In this document: piece after piece, positions 1 through 9,608 of the stretch
Position numbering within the stretch: the first letter of the stretch is position 1
Layout of the letters: each line of letters opens with the position of its first letter
Assembly: GCA_023014485.1 (NCBI GenBank)
Contig: JAJOZX010012084.1
Span: 37,654 to 101,653 of the forward strand
Reading direction: 5' to 3'
DNA: 64,000 nucleotides
DNA from: Bathynomus jamesi
Taxonomy: Eukaryota > Arthropoda > Malacostraca > Isopoda > Cirolanidae
Translations under genes and position numbers: made by a program
The notes under the pieces: generated by a model
Told to the model about the DNA's origin: nothing
The model's input: the letters and a program-made list of their open reading frames with translations, nothing else
Databases searched by the model: none

Positions 1-3
1 GCT

Positions 4-255
4 ATGTCCCAATGGGAAACTGTTCCACCTGTATTAAAAGAATTCAGTAATGATGAACTGCGTGATATCATAAATACCGCATTGAAACTGGATCACGAGT
101 GCCACAGTCAGAATGTTGAAAGGCACATCAAGCTTGTCACTGAAGCATCCTTGGCTGTTGTAGGTCATGAGCGTAGAGATGGTCTTATTAGAAACAAAAT
201 TAGATCACGTAAATTAATGAAAGATTTTGTGTCTAAAAAATATTTTAAGTTCTAG
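4..255 (+). pseudogene. C-terminal end of a transposon-type protein (partial)
   Basis: The frame is open to the left edge and ends with a stop at 255, so only the last ~83 residues are visible. The segment is helical and charged, with the order VERHIKLVTEAS then RDGLIRNKIRSRK and a lysine-rich tail. I have a general memory of similar tails in uncharacterised, transposon-derived arthropod proteins. The ER-hydrophobic spacing also resembles the ERGI/ERGIKL motif at the C-terminus of the DDE proteins at 29-30.7 kb and 45-47 kb. That makes a distant relative possible but not shown. No intron boundary is apparent. AT-rich non-coding sequence follows directly. Confidence 0.4.
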
Positions 256-1856
256 ATTATTATTTATCATGCTAAAATATGACAAAATGACAATTTGTTA
301 ATTGTGTAATTTAATGTTTGGCGTTTTGGAATGTCAAAAAGCATTTTCAATGAATTTAAAATGGCTGATTTTGATTGATTTTGATTGCTGATTGAAAACC
401 ACTAATACATGTCAATTTGCAGCTTGAGAATGTTTTATTGTGTTGACATTCAGTCGAAAGGGGGTCTATGGGCCCAAAAAATTAGTTTGAGTTATTTTAG
501 AAAAAAACTAAAGGTTTTATGAAAAACTACCACTCTTAATAATTTGTTCTAAATCAAATTCTGCATCTTTTGGTATGCAAACTCTCTCTCTAGCATGCTC
601 AGAAGAAGAGATATTGCCATTTTCCTGATTTTGCTAGTGCGGCATTAGATGTTTTTACAAAAACGGGGGTGGCCGGACATACGTTGGTGGCCACCAATTA
701 TTTTTTTCAGGAATCTTATTTTTATATCAAAAGCCAACTCTTAGTCACTGATAAATTAAAATCAAACAAAAATTATAGTTTCAGCCCGGCCTAAATTAAC
801 TTACTCTTGTTGTAAAAGTCACCCTAATTGGCCAGAAGTATGAAATGAGAGAATCACCGAAATCTGGTGTCCTCAAAACTTAATATTAACCATGAAATTT
901 TCTTACAAAACTGGTCTTTTTAATAGGTAACTTGGCCTGGCCCAGCTGCACCGAAGCGTATTCAATTGTATTCTAGATTTAGTTATCAACGTACAGTATG
1001 TACTGGAGATTAGGATTAGTCTAGCCATAGTCCCTAGATTTTTTTTTATATTTTATAATAAATTTCTTCGATACCATCCTTATAGATGGGCCTGCAGGAC
1101 TACTGCCGTATAAAAAGTATCAGTACTGTACAAATCAAAATTATTACGGTACAAATCAGTAGATACAATTTAATTTGCTACGAAACAGTTGGATCAAAAC
1201 TTTAAATTAGTAATTTCTTATTTATTTGTTGAGTAAATTATTCCCCTTCATAATTTTTTTCTTTATTTCGTAACTTTAAGCGTTTACTTCTTTAAGGTTG
1301 ATAAAACGCTTGCACTGCACTGCTTACAACCTATTTGTTGTACGATTCTTCCCTTCAATATTTTATTCTCTGTAACCAGGAATAAATTCAAGAAATCATC
1401 CGTATAGCTATGATTTTCATATCTAGTCTTACAAGATGCAGTCAATAAATGCCCAAAATTGTTTCATTTGAAAAACAGTCAATAAAATCGGTGCATTTAT
1501 TGACCACCTCGTATACTTAAACTTCAAAACAATGCAATGGAAATTTATTAAAATACTGATACACACGTACACCTGTATTCTAACTACCGCAGTGTGAGCC
1601 TATCTTTTATCAGCTTCCAACAAAAAAAAAAGTTTAAAACCTATAAACGATCAACTTTTACTTACTGAGACCATCTTCTCCAACAGTGAAGAACGTATGG
1701 AAATAAAATTGAAAATTAAAAATTGGTTGGTTAGATATTTTACAGATAATTGGTTTGGTTGTTGTTCCGTTTTGCGTCCTTCGTCCAACTGAGGGCATTG
1801 AGATAGGCGGAAACGTCACCAACCAAGAAAAATAAGTCTCCTTTAACCCTGGATAG
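256..1856. other. AT-rich non-coding stretch, nothing recognised
   Basis: No coding region, tRNA, inverted repeat or tandem array stands out. It contains short A/T runs and isolated GC-richer patches around 640-690 and 1740-1830 that look like old repeat debris, but I could not match them to anything else in the window. Confidence 0.5.
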
Positions 1857-1910
1857 CAGTGGCGGCTCCTCAGAGGAGGTATGGAAGGCCGGGCCTCTCT
1901 TATTGTAATA
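1857..1910 (+). mobile_element. CAGTGGCGGCTC terminus, hAT-like end
   Basis: The string CAGTGGCGGCTC starts at 1857. CAGTGGCG termini recur at 3477 (plus) and, inverted, at 47591-47600. This start is of the CAGNGG type seen at hAT transposon ends. No matching opposite end or target duplication was found, so this is a solitary terminus. Confidence 0.3.
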
Positions 1911-2213
1911 CACAGGTTTTTATATAATTATCTAAATAATAAGCAATATTTCTCATCTTTCATAGTATTAAGAAAAGTTTTCTTCTATATAATATTTTCA
2001 TCTGCTTTTACTAACATTTTGTTGATGATTACAATTAATTTGTAGTTAATTCGATGTCTTTAATATATCGAATTTTGAAAATACTCTACTTAACATAATA
2101 TACAATCTGGCATGGAGACCGAACTTGCGGGAGCCTCTCTGATTGCCATGGTAACGGCATTAAAAGCATGAGAAAACGTGTCTGACGGTCAATGTGGCTG
2201 CGAGGCTATGGGC

Positions 2214-2215
<2 letters not shown>

Positions 2216-2304
<89 letters not shown>
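2216..2304. repeat. (TA)n-(GA)n compound microsatellite
   Basis: About 25 TA dinucleotides run directly into about 15 GA dinucleotides with one G interruption. The open frames crossing it on both strands are repeat artefacts. Confidence 0.97.
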
Positions 2305-2440
2305 TTCCTTTCCTCGCCGTTCTCAAACATCATGGAATCAAAACAAAAGCTATACACGTGGGCATGAAACAGGCCCACGGAGAAAACACAGATTTTGTGG
2401 TATTTTCCCGAAATGCCCACGAGAGGATGTCACCAAGGCC

Positions 2441-3430
2441 TATAAAATGCGATTCCTTTCTCAAATCACTCTCACTTGCCATCTTCTCGTTTTTGTCGTT
2501 ACGTTTCTCTCTCAGCGCCTTCATCAGTAACACCACTCGTCACGCCACCCGCTCTCTGGCGAAAGCCGGAGAGCGACCCGCTGTTTCTTCAAGGCTCCGG
2601 TCGAGCCTACACGAAATCTATCATCAAGTAAGGCCCTCTACAATTTCATCCTGCAAGAAGCAACATCACTGCTGCAGGAGTTTCCGTTGGCCCCCGTTTC
2701 ACAAGTCTCTACCGGCTCTCAACACTCATCCTCTCGCCGGTCAGGCCAATTCGCCTCGAAGCTCAGGTCCGTAAACCTTCTAGTAAGCTACAAACCACAA
2801 GCCTACCCTTGCCTTCGTGTTAAGCAATTCCCGCGTAGCCTGCAAAGTGTAACTGTAGCCTAGAGAATAGGCTATACCCAAAAGTGTACGCAAACAACCG
2901 GCAATCTAACTCTCTCATTACGACTGCGATAGGCCTGTACAATTATTTTACTGTATTCAATCATCTTACTGTATTTGTATCAGCCTGCTTATTTGCTCAT
3001 TTGTACATTTCATTTTACTTGCCTAATCCATTTACTATCCCATACCGTACTTTCATTATCTCAGTGATTATTGGCTTAATTACTTATTGTGCGTTCACTG
3101 CTGCATATCTCATTAGCCTACCTAAATTAGTGTTTATCATCATTGTACTTAATTAACGATTATACTGTGTAACCATTTCGTATTGCCAATAATCAGTCAT
3201 TTGTAATAAGCGATAAATACCGTTATAGAATTGTTAATCACTGTGAACAAATAATTAATTTACTTTTCTAATTAAACACAAAACAACAAAGTAATTTCTC
3301 TCTCCTTATTAAATATTGTTTGTTTGGGCTGTAGGCCCAAGCTGGTGACCCCTAATTATTCATTTCAATATCATTCATAAATTATAGTAAGCCTACTTTC
3401 TTGGCCACATCAAACTGGTGATCCGTAGGC
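2441..3430 (+). mobile_element. Possible solitary LTR / LTR-element remnant
   Basis: A TATA box (TATAAAA, 2441-2447) is followed by ~900 bp without coding capacity. Then come two primer-binding-site-like strings beginning TGGTGA, at 3343 (TGGTGACCCC) and 3416 (TGGTGATCCG), each just after a short TA/CA-rich end. A TGG start complementary to a tRNA CCA tail is what follows a 5' LTR in Gypsy- or BEL-type elements. I did not find a second LTR or any gag/pol. An alternative is a host 5' exon with a real promoter. Confidence 0.3.
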
Positions 3431-3433
<3 letters not shown>

Positions 3434-3467
<34 letters not shown>

Positions 3468-3476
3468 TATATATAT
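3434..3476. repeat. (TA)n microsatellite
   Basis: TA repeat broken by one AATATATTAT interruption, directly abutting the CAGTGGCG terminus at 3477. Confidence 0.95.
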
Positions 3477-4221
3477 CAGTGGCGACGGAGGGAGTCAGGC
3501 AGGTCAGGCTGAGCCTGACCTGTTATTTCTCTTGCTAGGGACTTAAAAAACTAACATAAAAAACTAACAATACACAATCCCATCTCTTGTCAAGTTGTCA
3601 GGCTAAAAATTTCCATCCATCCATCCATCTATCATCTAAACCCCATTTACCCAGTAAGGGTGGAGAGAGAGACGCGAGAAGAGAGGGAAGCTATGTGGCT
3701 AAAAATTTTGAGTCAGATATCTTTACTTTATAAAACATGTTATAATGACCATGTTAGGATTTATAAATAAGGTTATATAGCTATTTGCATATACACTGTG
3801 ACTGTACATAAAATGAATTATTACTGTATTATTATGCATCTTCTCAAATAACAAAGCTTTACAACTCGCATAAAAATGCACAAGTCCACGTCTTTTCAGG
3901 CAAACAATTTTAAGCCTGGCGTCTCTCTTTGAAACATGTTATGATGTAATTCTTATGATTTAGTTATAATGTTATAAAGTCATTTGGATATTCATATACG
4001 TAAAGTTAATCAGTATTTTAATTTATTTATTATTTTGTATCCAACGAATAACCAAGTTTTTAATGTTTGAAGTCAGGCAAATTTGTATTTGCCTGACGAC
4101 TTGCTGCTGTGCCAAATGTTCAAAATGCTGCGCTGAATTGCCAAATCTCTTTTTTTTTTAAATTTAATCTTGTTTTCAATAATATGCATGTTATATACTT
4201 TATAAGGTGGGTTGGGTGGAA
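3477..4221 (+). other. hAT-like terminus followed by AT-rich spacer
   Basis: CAGTGGCGACGG at 3477 begins a stretch containing CCATCCATCCATC and a small palindrome around 4071-4098 (GTCAGGCAAAT / ATTTGCCTGAC). It lies on the same strand as the hAT-like coding relic at 4625-4969 and may be the 5' part of the same old element. No right end was found, so the grouping is an inference. Confidence 0.3.
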
Positions 4222-4439
4222 AATAATTGGGATCAAGTAAAGATAAGCCCCCCCAGCCTTCTTTAATTAGCCTTATAAGGCTAACTAACGAAAATATCAC
4301 GACCTAACCTAACCAATCGTTAAGTCAACTGTACGCCCTTGACGATTGGTTAGGTTAGGTCGTGATATTTTCGTTAGTTAGCCTTATAAGGCTAATTAAA
4401 GAAGGCTGGGGGTGCTTATCTTTACTTGATCCAATAATT
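4222..4439. repeat. Fold-back hairpin, ~98-bp arms, with CCTAACCTAACC
   Basis: The left arm (4222-4320) and right arm (4342-4439) are near-perfect reverse complements around a 21-nt loop. The inner ends read AACCTAACCAATCGT / ACGATTGGTTAGGTT, which are tandem copies of the arthropod telomere-type pentamer. The inner arms are shared with the hairpin at 6050-6133, so this is a dispersed fold-back family. Confidence 0.9.
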
Positions 4440-4624
4440 GTTCAAGTTACTTAACATTTAAAAATTAATTTACATCAAGGAAAAATTTGGTGAAAGAACT
4501 AATTAATAGCCTAATTGCTATTGGTATGACTTCACGTGGTGACGTCAACGCGTTGCATGCGAGTAAGTTGTCCACCCATTCCTCCCCCTACTAAGAGACT
4601 TAGAGGAAAAGTGAGTAAGTGACA

Positions 4625-4969
4625 GACTTTAAAGAAATTTACTTTAGCATTCTGAATACCTCTGTAACAGCCTTGAAGGAACGATTTGAATGCATTTAGG
4701 AGTTCTCATTTTTTGAGCTGTTGAATTCAATAATGTTTGCAGTATATAAAGAAAATTTCCCCAAAAACGTAATAGCAGCACTTGAATATAAGTACAGTAA
4801 TCTATTTGACGTAAAAGCTTTAACGTCAGAATTAAAATACATCTATCAGGACTCCGATTTTTGTCAGTGCAAACATGCAGAGCTTCAGCGACGAAAGTCG
4901 GAGAACAGAGAGCGAATGGGTAGTGAATTAGAAAGGACTCCCGCTTTTATAACCCCTTTGAAGGTGTGA
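4625..4969 (+). pseudogene. hAT-type transposase C-terminal relic
   Basis: One frame runs from DFKEIYFSILNTSVTALKERF through an in-frame TAG (4697-4699) and continues open to the stop at 4969. The pattern of a short amphipathic helix ending in LKERF, then a Phe/Leu-rich segment, resembles the all-alpha domain near the C-terminus of hAT (DUF4371/ZMYM-like) proteins. The family call rests on pattern memory only; the dimerisation motif itself is not visible. The stop codon and lack of a start make it a relic. Confidence 0.35.
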
Positions 4970-5316
4970 CGGTTTGGCGCGAACTTTTCGGGAGTCATAG
5001 TGAAATCTGCATTTTTATGTGGGCTTCTGACCACATGTTCGGATTTCACCACTTTGTCTGAGCCGTGAGAAAGGAACCGAGGAAAGGCATTTCTGGTCTG
5101 TCACCACACATCTATTCAACCTGTCAATTCTGGAACAACCTTCCTCAATCCATCTTTTCCCCTCTCTATGACCTCCAATCTTTCAAATGAAAAGTGGCCA
5201 GGCATCTCGAAATTTCTGGCCATTGATTTCTGCTCTTCTTCTCCTTCTATTATGGGGGGGGGGGGTCGTTTTTGTCCCTTGGCCACTCCCTCCTGCATGA
5301 AAAAGTTACTGTAGAA
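4970..5316. other. No feature recognised
   Basis: Mixed-composition sequence with a poly-G run at about 5256-5265. The short open frames here show no family signature. Confidence 0.5.
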
Positions 5317-5400
5317 CAGGGGTGGGGAAACTTTTCAGTACCAAGGGCGAAAATCGATAACATAAACACCTCCGCGGGCGTCTGGCAAATTCTCATTCTA
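5317..5400 (+). mobile_element. hAT-like terminus CAGGGGTGGGGAAACTTTT
   Basis: The sequence CAGGGGTGGGGAAACTTTT followed by AGTACCAAGGGC is very like the start of many hAT (Charlie-type) MITEs, which begin CAGNGGTNGGNAAACTTTT and soon have a GGGCC-like block. The opposite end was not found within 1 kb, so it may be truncated. Confidence 0.4.
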
Positions 5401-5838
5401 CAGTGTAGAATGAGAAAATAAACAACAGTTTATTGATTAATATTTTTATAATAACTATTATATTAACTCTATATAGCTTTGGCTAGACTTATAGAATAAA
5501 TTAAGCATTTGAATTAGCTAATATTGACGAGATTTGAGCTAAGTCTGAAGAATGAATAATAAACATCCTCACTACTGACAGAAATCTTCCGATTTCTTGA
5601 CTATAAGATGAAGACGCGATAAACCTAGTTTTGGCAGGTGAGCTCGTGCTGAAAATTGAAAGATTTTAGTTCTTAAATATTCCTGATATTTTTCATGCTC
5701 GCATATAAATTTTGAACTTTTCTTTCGTGTGTGCGATATATATATATATGAGTATATACCTTTCAGCACTTCAACCTTTTAGATATTCCGTGCGATGATT
5801 TCTCATTTCACGGAGGTCAGGCTTATACTGAATATATG
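5401..5838. other. AT-rich spacer with short (TA)n
   Basis: A direct and inverted TCATTCTACAGTGTAGAATGAG palindrome sits at about 5392-5413, and a short TA run at about 5740. Nothing else supports a gene. Confidence 0.45.
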
Positions 5839-6012
5839 TTACGGCCTTTTTGCGAAATCGGCCGTTTTGCAAAAAAGATTGGCTTTTTACAAAATGGCCA
5901 AAAAACCCGGCCTTTTTGCATAATGGCTTTAAATGCCAGGCCACGCCGGCATATAGGCCACTTTGCAAAATGGCTGGTAATGCTGTCGGCCATTTTGCGA
6001 AACGGCAGAACT
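5839..6012. repeat. Degenerate array of GGCC...TTTTGC(A/G)AAA units
   Basis: About ten imperfect 15-18-bp units of the form GGCC-T-rich-TTTGCRAAA, some inverted (TGGCCAAAAAACC), follow one another. The apparent ORFs over this stretch in several frames come from the repeat. It lies immediately before the fold-back hairpin. Confidence 0.7.
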
Positions 6013-6049
6013 TTACATTGAACTGGACAGTGAATGGCTGGTTAGAGCG

Positions 6050-6133
6050 CCCTTGACGATTGGTTAGGTTAGGGCGTGATATTTTCGTTGTTTAACGAGA
6101 ATATCACGCCTTAACCTAACCAATCGTCAAGGG
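6050..6133. repeat. Fold-back hairpin, 40-bp arms, telomere-like motif
   Basis: Arms 6050-6089 and 6094-6133 are reverse complements with a loop of a few bases. Both carry CCCTTGACGATTGGTTAGG and the CGTGATATTTTCGTT block also present in the right arm of the 4222-4439 hairpin, which is preceded there by the same GCCCTTGACG. It is a shorter member of the same family. Confidence 0.9.
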
Positions 6134-6184
6134 TGGACAGTTGACCTAATCGGGTAGTAGTATAGCCGCAAAAGGGTAGAGTGC

Positions 6185-6335
6185 AGGAATGTTGCAAAAT
6201 ATTACGTAATGTTGCAAATGGGGTGGGGGTGTATGCAACATGTTGCAAAAGGGGCGTTGGAAAGGGGTGGGGTGTTGCAAAAAAAATTCCGCCAAAGTTG
6301 CAAAGGGGGTGGGGATGCTGCAGGTGCAACAAGGA
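6185..6335. repeat. ATGTTGCAAA-type degenerate repeat, G-rich
   Basis: At least six copies of TGTTGCAAA or AGTTGCAAA alternate with GGGGTGGGG tracts. All short ORFs on both strands over this block (such as the CRCNKETWWRR-type readings) are repeat-derived. Confidence 0.65.
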
Positions 6336-6429
6336 AACTTGGTGGCGGCGTTATCCCCAAGAGAAAGGAGGAGAGGTGTTCACCTGACAGGAGCCAAGTG
6401 CATATTAAGACTTCAGCCGAGTAGGCGTT

Positions 6430-6850
6430 GTCTTATAGACTCCTAATCAGCCAGTTGGCTTAGAAGGAGCCAAGGGGGGAGGGGTACACCTGAAGGGGTA
6501 GGGAAAGAGAGAGAGAGAGAGAGAATATCGGCCTTTGTTGCCGATTGCAAGGGCTTGGAGGCGGAGTTCTCCCCCAAGCTATTTTCCCCAAAGAGTTATA
6601 CCTAACCTAAGAGGCCTCTAAGGGGTTTTTCCAAATGGCCAGAAAGAGAAAGGACCAGAGGTCCTTGCTCGGCTGGGAGCCGAGCTTGTATGACTCCGTC
6701 GTCAGCCTCTCGCTCTTTTATAGACCTCTAATCCGGCTGAGTTGTCAGATAGCGCCATGTATTTAATAGAAGGCTGAGTTGCCAGTTTGTGCTATATATT
6801 TTTCTAATCGAAGATTGAGTTGCCAGATAGCAATATTTATTAAATTAAAC
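6430..6850. repeat. GAGTTGCCAGATA repeat family, locus 1
   Basis: CAGCCAGTTGGCTTAGAAGG at about 6448 is followed at 6728-6830 by three spaced copies of GCTGAGTTG(C/T)CAG. The same pair of modules recurs at 24975-25150, so this is a dispersed repeat, not a gene. A short GA run at about 6507-6523 lies between. Confidence 0.6.
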
Positions 6851-7154
6851 CATATATTAATCAAAATACCATAATATATTTATATGATGGTAGTTAATCA
6901 ATACAGAATTTCTTTTAATTGTTGGAATTAAGAAGATTCATCTGTTTATTAAATAAATAATTTAGACACACGCTCTTTACACAATAAATCTCTTAATTCC
7001 TATTTTATTATAAATATCACAATTAAGGCACGAATAACAGTGGGAAAAACGGAAGGAAAAGAAACCTTACGAAGAAAGTTGAAATAAACGACAATTCAAA
7101 ACACACGGTCGTCGTCCCTCCTCCCTCATTCCCCCCCAAACTTCTCACCCATCT
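6851..7154. other. AT-rich spacer, nothing recognised
   Basis: Long A/T-rich sequence without ORFs beyond chance; GC rises only near 7050-7140. Confidence 0.5.
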
Positions 7155-7206
7155 GTGCTTGTATATATATATATATATATATATAATAAACGAATGAACA
7201 AATCGT

Positions 7207-7241
<35 letters not shown>
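7155..7241. repeat. (TA)n and (CA)n microsatellites
   Basis: (TA)n at about 7161-7186 and (CA)n at about 7206-7241, separated by AATGAACAAATCGTG. The MCVCVCV and IYIYIY ORFs on the minus strand are products of these. Confidence 0.97.
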
Positions 7242-7244
<3 letters not shown>

Positions 7245-7735
7245 AAACGATTCCCGACTCGAATCACACCTGTTTGCCTAGAGGCCTTTTTGAAATGACC
7301 GCAATTTGACCTTTGTTCCAGTCTACTCGGGATAAACCTCGCTTCACTCCAATTCTTTTTGTTGTTGTTATTACTTCTACAATGAGACACATTCTCGAAG
7401 CGAAGAAAATGTTTTATATTTTTATTTACGCGTAATTTGTATGGTGTCATATTCTTAGATAACATCTCTGTTATTGAAGATATACACACAATTATATTAA
7501 ATAATAATCAGCGAAAGAATAAGGTGGATGAGGTGGGCAACCTGAAAGTACTAACAATTGAATGTAATTACGTGTTTTCTGTATAACGTCTGCAAAAAGA
7601 ACAGCTTCAGAGTTCATTTACACCATGCGTACACTTATCTCGTGTACACAGTTAGTGGGAAATAAACGTACCAATGAAACTATAGATTCATTTTGAATTC
7701 ATTCACACCAGGCGTACACCTATCTCGTGTATATA
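7242..7735. other. Unique-looking spacer with a short direct repeat
   Basis: No gene recognised. A direct repeat (TTCATTTACACCATGCGTACACTTATCTCGTGTA versus TTCATTCACACCAGGCGTACACCTATCTCGTGTA, about 7613 and 7700, shown here only by ends) indicates a small local duplication. Confidence 0.45.
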
Positions 7736-7834
7736 TATATATATATATATTATATATATTATATATATATATATATATAGAAAGAAAGAGAGAGAGAGAG
7801 AGTTTTGTTCATTCTTTAAAATAAATAAAGGAAT

Positions 7835-7885
<51 letters not shown>

Positions 7886-7987
7886 GGTACAAATTACAGT
7901 AGTAATAAAAATTAACTCTTTCTCGCCGAATTGGAAAGCTTTTCACTCCGCCTCAGACCCACAGTTTAACGTGGAAACCGAATGCTC

Positions 7988-8041
<54 letters not shown>

Positions 8042-8101
8042 AGAAAGAGAGAGAGAGAGTTTTGTTCATTCTTTTAAAATAAATAAAGGAATGGATATAT
8101 A
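7730..8101. repeat. Compound (TA)n-GAAAGAAAGAGAG-MITE array
   Basis: A ~220-bp unit repeats: (TA)n, GAAAGAAAGAGAGAG, TTTTGTTCATTC, AAATAAAGGAATGGATATA, (TA)n, then the MITE starting AGGGTGGTACAAATT. The array continues past the mariner at 8102-9448 and, after the large LTR complex, resumes at 24051. The mariner and the LTR complex therefore both inserted into copies of this array. Confidence 0.85.
7881..7997 (+). mobile_element. Short MITE-like element, copy 1
   Basis: A ~117-bp module beginning AGGGTGGTACAAATTACAGT and ending CCGAATGCTCTTTTATTTC, flanked by (TA)n on both sides. Copies lie at 9464-9580 and 24149-24243, and a 3' part at 24740-24800. Its first bases match the termini of the DDE element at 44915-47509 (TAGGGTGGT-CAAAA), suggesting a non-autonomous relative. 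Confidence 0.6.
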
Positions 8102-9448
8102 CAGTATGTCCCACAAAAAAGTACACCCAACTTTAGATTGTACTAACTCCTCCAAAAATTGAGATATTTTGGATCTGTTTTTTGATTTAATATAGCAAAT
8201 TATTCTTTGTTAACGTTCAAATTTATCATGTTTAAACGAATTAGTTGTTTAAGCATCTGCTTTTAACTGAAGGGTACAACAAAATGGATTGCGCAAAATT
8301 GGTCAATGAAAAAATAATGTGTGCTATCGATGTAATGAAAAGACAAATACATAATAATAGATACTTTAACATAATTTTAATAAGATACAAAGCAGATTTT
8401 TCTTTATTCCTTATTACAAAAGTTATGCTTAGTTTCGTTTTCTTTCAACATGACCGCCATTCCTATCGATACAAATCTGGGTCGAGCTCTCATCTTCCCC
8501 ATCACTCTTTTGATAAGATCTGGATTGTCTTTTAACAAGTTGATTTCAGCTGTGATGCGAGTCCTCAAATCATCTAAATTGATAGGTTGTGATGCAAATA
8601 CTCTATTTTTCAAATAACCCCATAAAAAGTAATCACACGGGATCAAGTCAGGGCTTCTGGGAGGCCATTCAATGTCATGGCCTGTAGCAATTACTCTTTG
8701 GTGGAAGACTTCCTGCAAGCGTTCCTTCACAATAACTCTCCTGTGAGCAGGAGCTCCGTCTTGCACCCACCAAATACGATTAAATCGGTTTCCATAAGCA
8801 ATACGTATTTGTGGAAGGATTTCTCGGTTATCATTTCTAGGTAAGCTTCACCATTTAGATTACCATCGTAAAAGACCGGGCCAATTAACGCTCCATTACC
8901 GCACAGTCCTACCCAGAGAGACAGTTTTTGTCTAGAGTTATTCTTTTCATAGATATGATTTTCAGGTGGATGATTTTTTGGTGCATATTGACGGCAGATT
9001 TGTCTGTTCACTAGACCATTCATAAAAAGGCCGCCTCATCTCGAACCACTAATTGTTCCGTGAATCTTTCTGGTTTTTCAAGAAACCAATGGCGGTCATG
9101 TTGAAAGAAAACGAAACTAAGCATAACTTTTGTAATAAGGAATAAAGAAAAATCTGCTTTGTATCTTATTAAAATTATGTTAAAGTATCTATTATTATGT
9201 ATTTGTCTTTTCATTACATCGATAACACACACATTTTTTCATTGACCAATTTTGCGCAATCCATTTTGTTGTACCCTTCAGTTAAAAGCAGATGCTTAAA
9301 CAACTAATTCGTTTGAACATGAATAAATTTGAACGTTAACAAAGAATAATTTGCTATATTAAATCAAACAAACAGATCCAAAATATCTCAATTTTTGGAG
9401 GAGTTAGTACAATCTAAAGTTGGGTGTACTTTTTTGTGGGACATACTG
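8102..9448 (-). mobile_element. Mariner-like element (DD41D-type) with 360-bp inverted ends
   Basis: The ends read CAGTATGTCCCACAAAAAAG inward and are flanked by TA on both sides, the Tc1/mariner target duplication. The inverted arms run 8102-8461 and 9089-9448 and are almost identical. The left arm contains the last ~15 codons of the transposase and its stop, so the right arm appears to be an inverted copy of the 3' end placed where the 5' end should be. It sits in a microsatellite copy of the 7.7-9.6 kb array. Confidence 0.85.
8404..9086 (-). pseudogene. Mariner transposase catalytic domain, N-terminus missing
   Basis: Translated leftwards, the coding relic begins inside the right arm and reads VVRDEAAF (first Asp), then NRQICRQYAP, WVGLCGNGALIGPVFYDG, QDGAPAHRR (second Asp) and WPPRSPDLIPCDYFLWGYLK (third Asp in PCD). 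Between the second and third Asp I count 41 residues, which fits the DD41D group of mariner-like transposases. A frameshift near 8727-8770 separates the two blocks. The N-terminal helix-turn-helix domains are absent, having been replaced by the copied end. A DDE nuclease of this kind would cut and paste DNA at TA; this copy cannot. Confidence 0.8.
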
Positions 9449-9463
9449 TATATATATATATAT

Positions 9464-9575
9464 AGGGTGGTACAAATTACAGTAGTAATAATAATTAACT
9501 CTTTCTCGCCGAATTGGAAAGCTTTTCACTCCGCCTTAGACCCACAGTTGAACGTGGAAACCGAATGCTCTTTTC

Positions 9576-9580
<5 letters not shown>
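9464..9580 (+). mobile_element. Short MITE-like element, copy 2
   Basis: Same module as 7881-7997 with a few substitutions, starting right after the mariner's right flank and a short TA run. It ends in the (TA)n that holds the first LTR. Confidence 0.6.
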
Positions 9581-9606
<26 letters not shown>

Positions 9607-9608
9607 TA

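Noticed and set aside
2160..2774. Long ORFs on both strands across 2.2-2.7 kb
   Set aside because: They are created by the (TA)n/(GA)n microsatellite (IYIYIY, RERERE); the downstream part has no family signature.
7023..8039. MCVCVCV and IYIYIY ORFs
   Set aside because: Products of (CA)n and (TA)n repeats.
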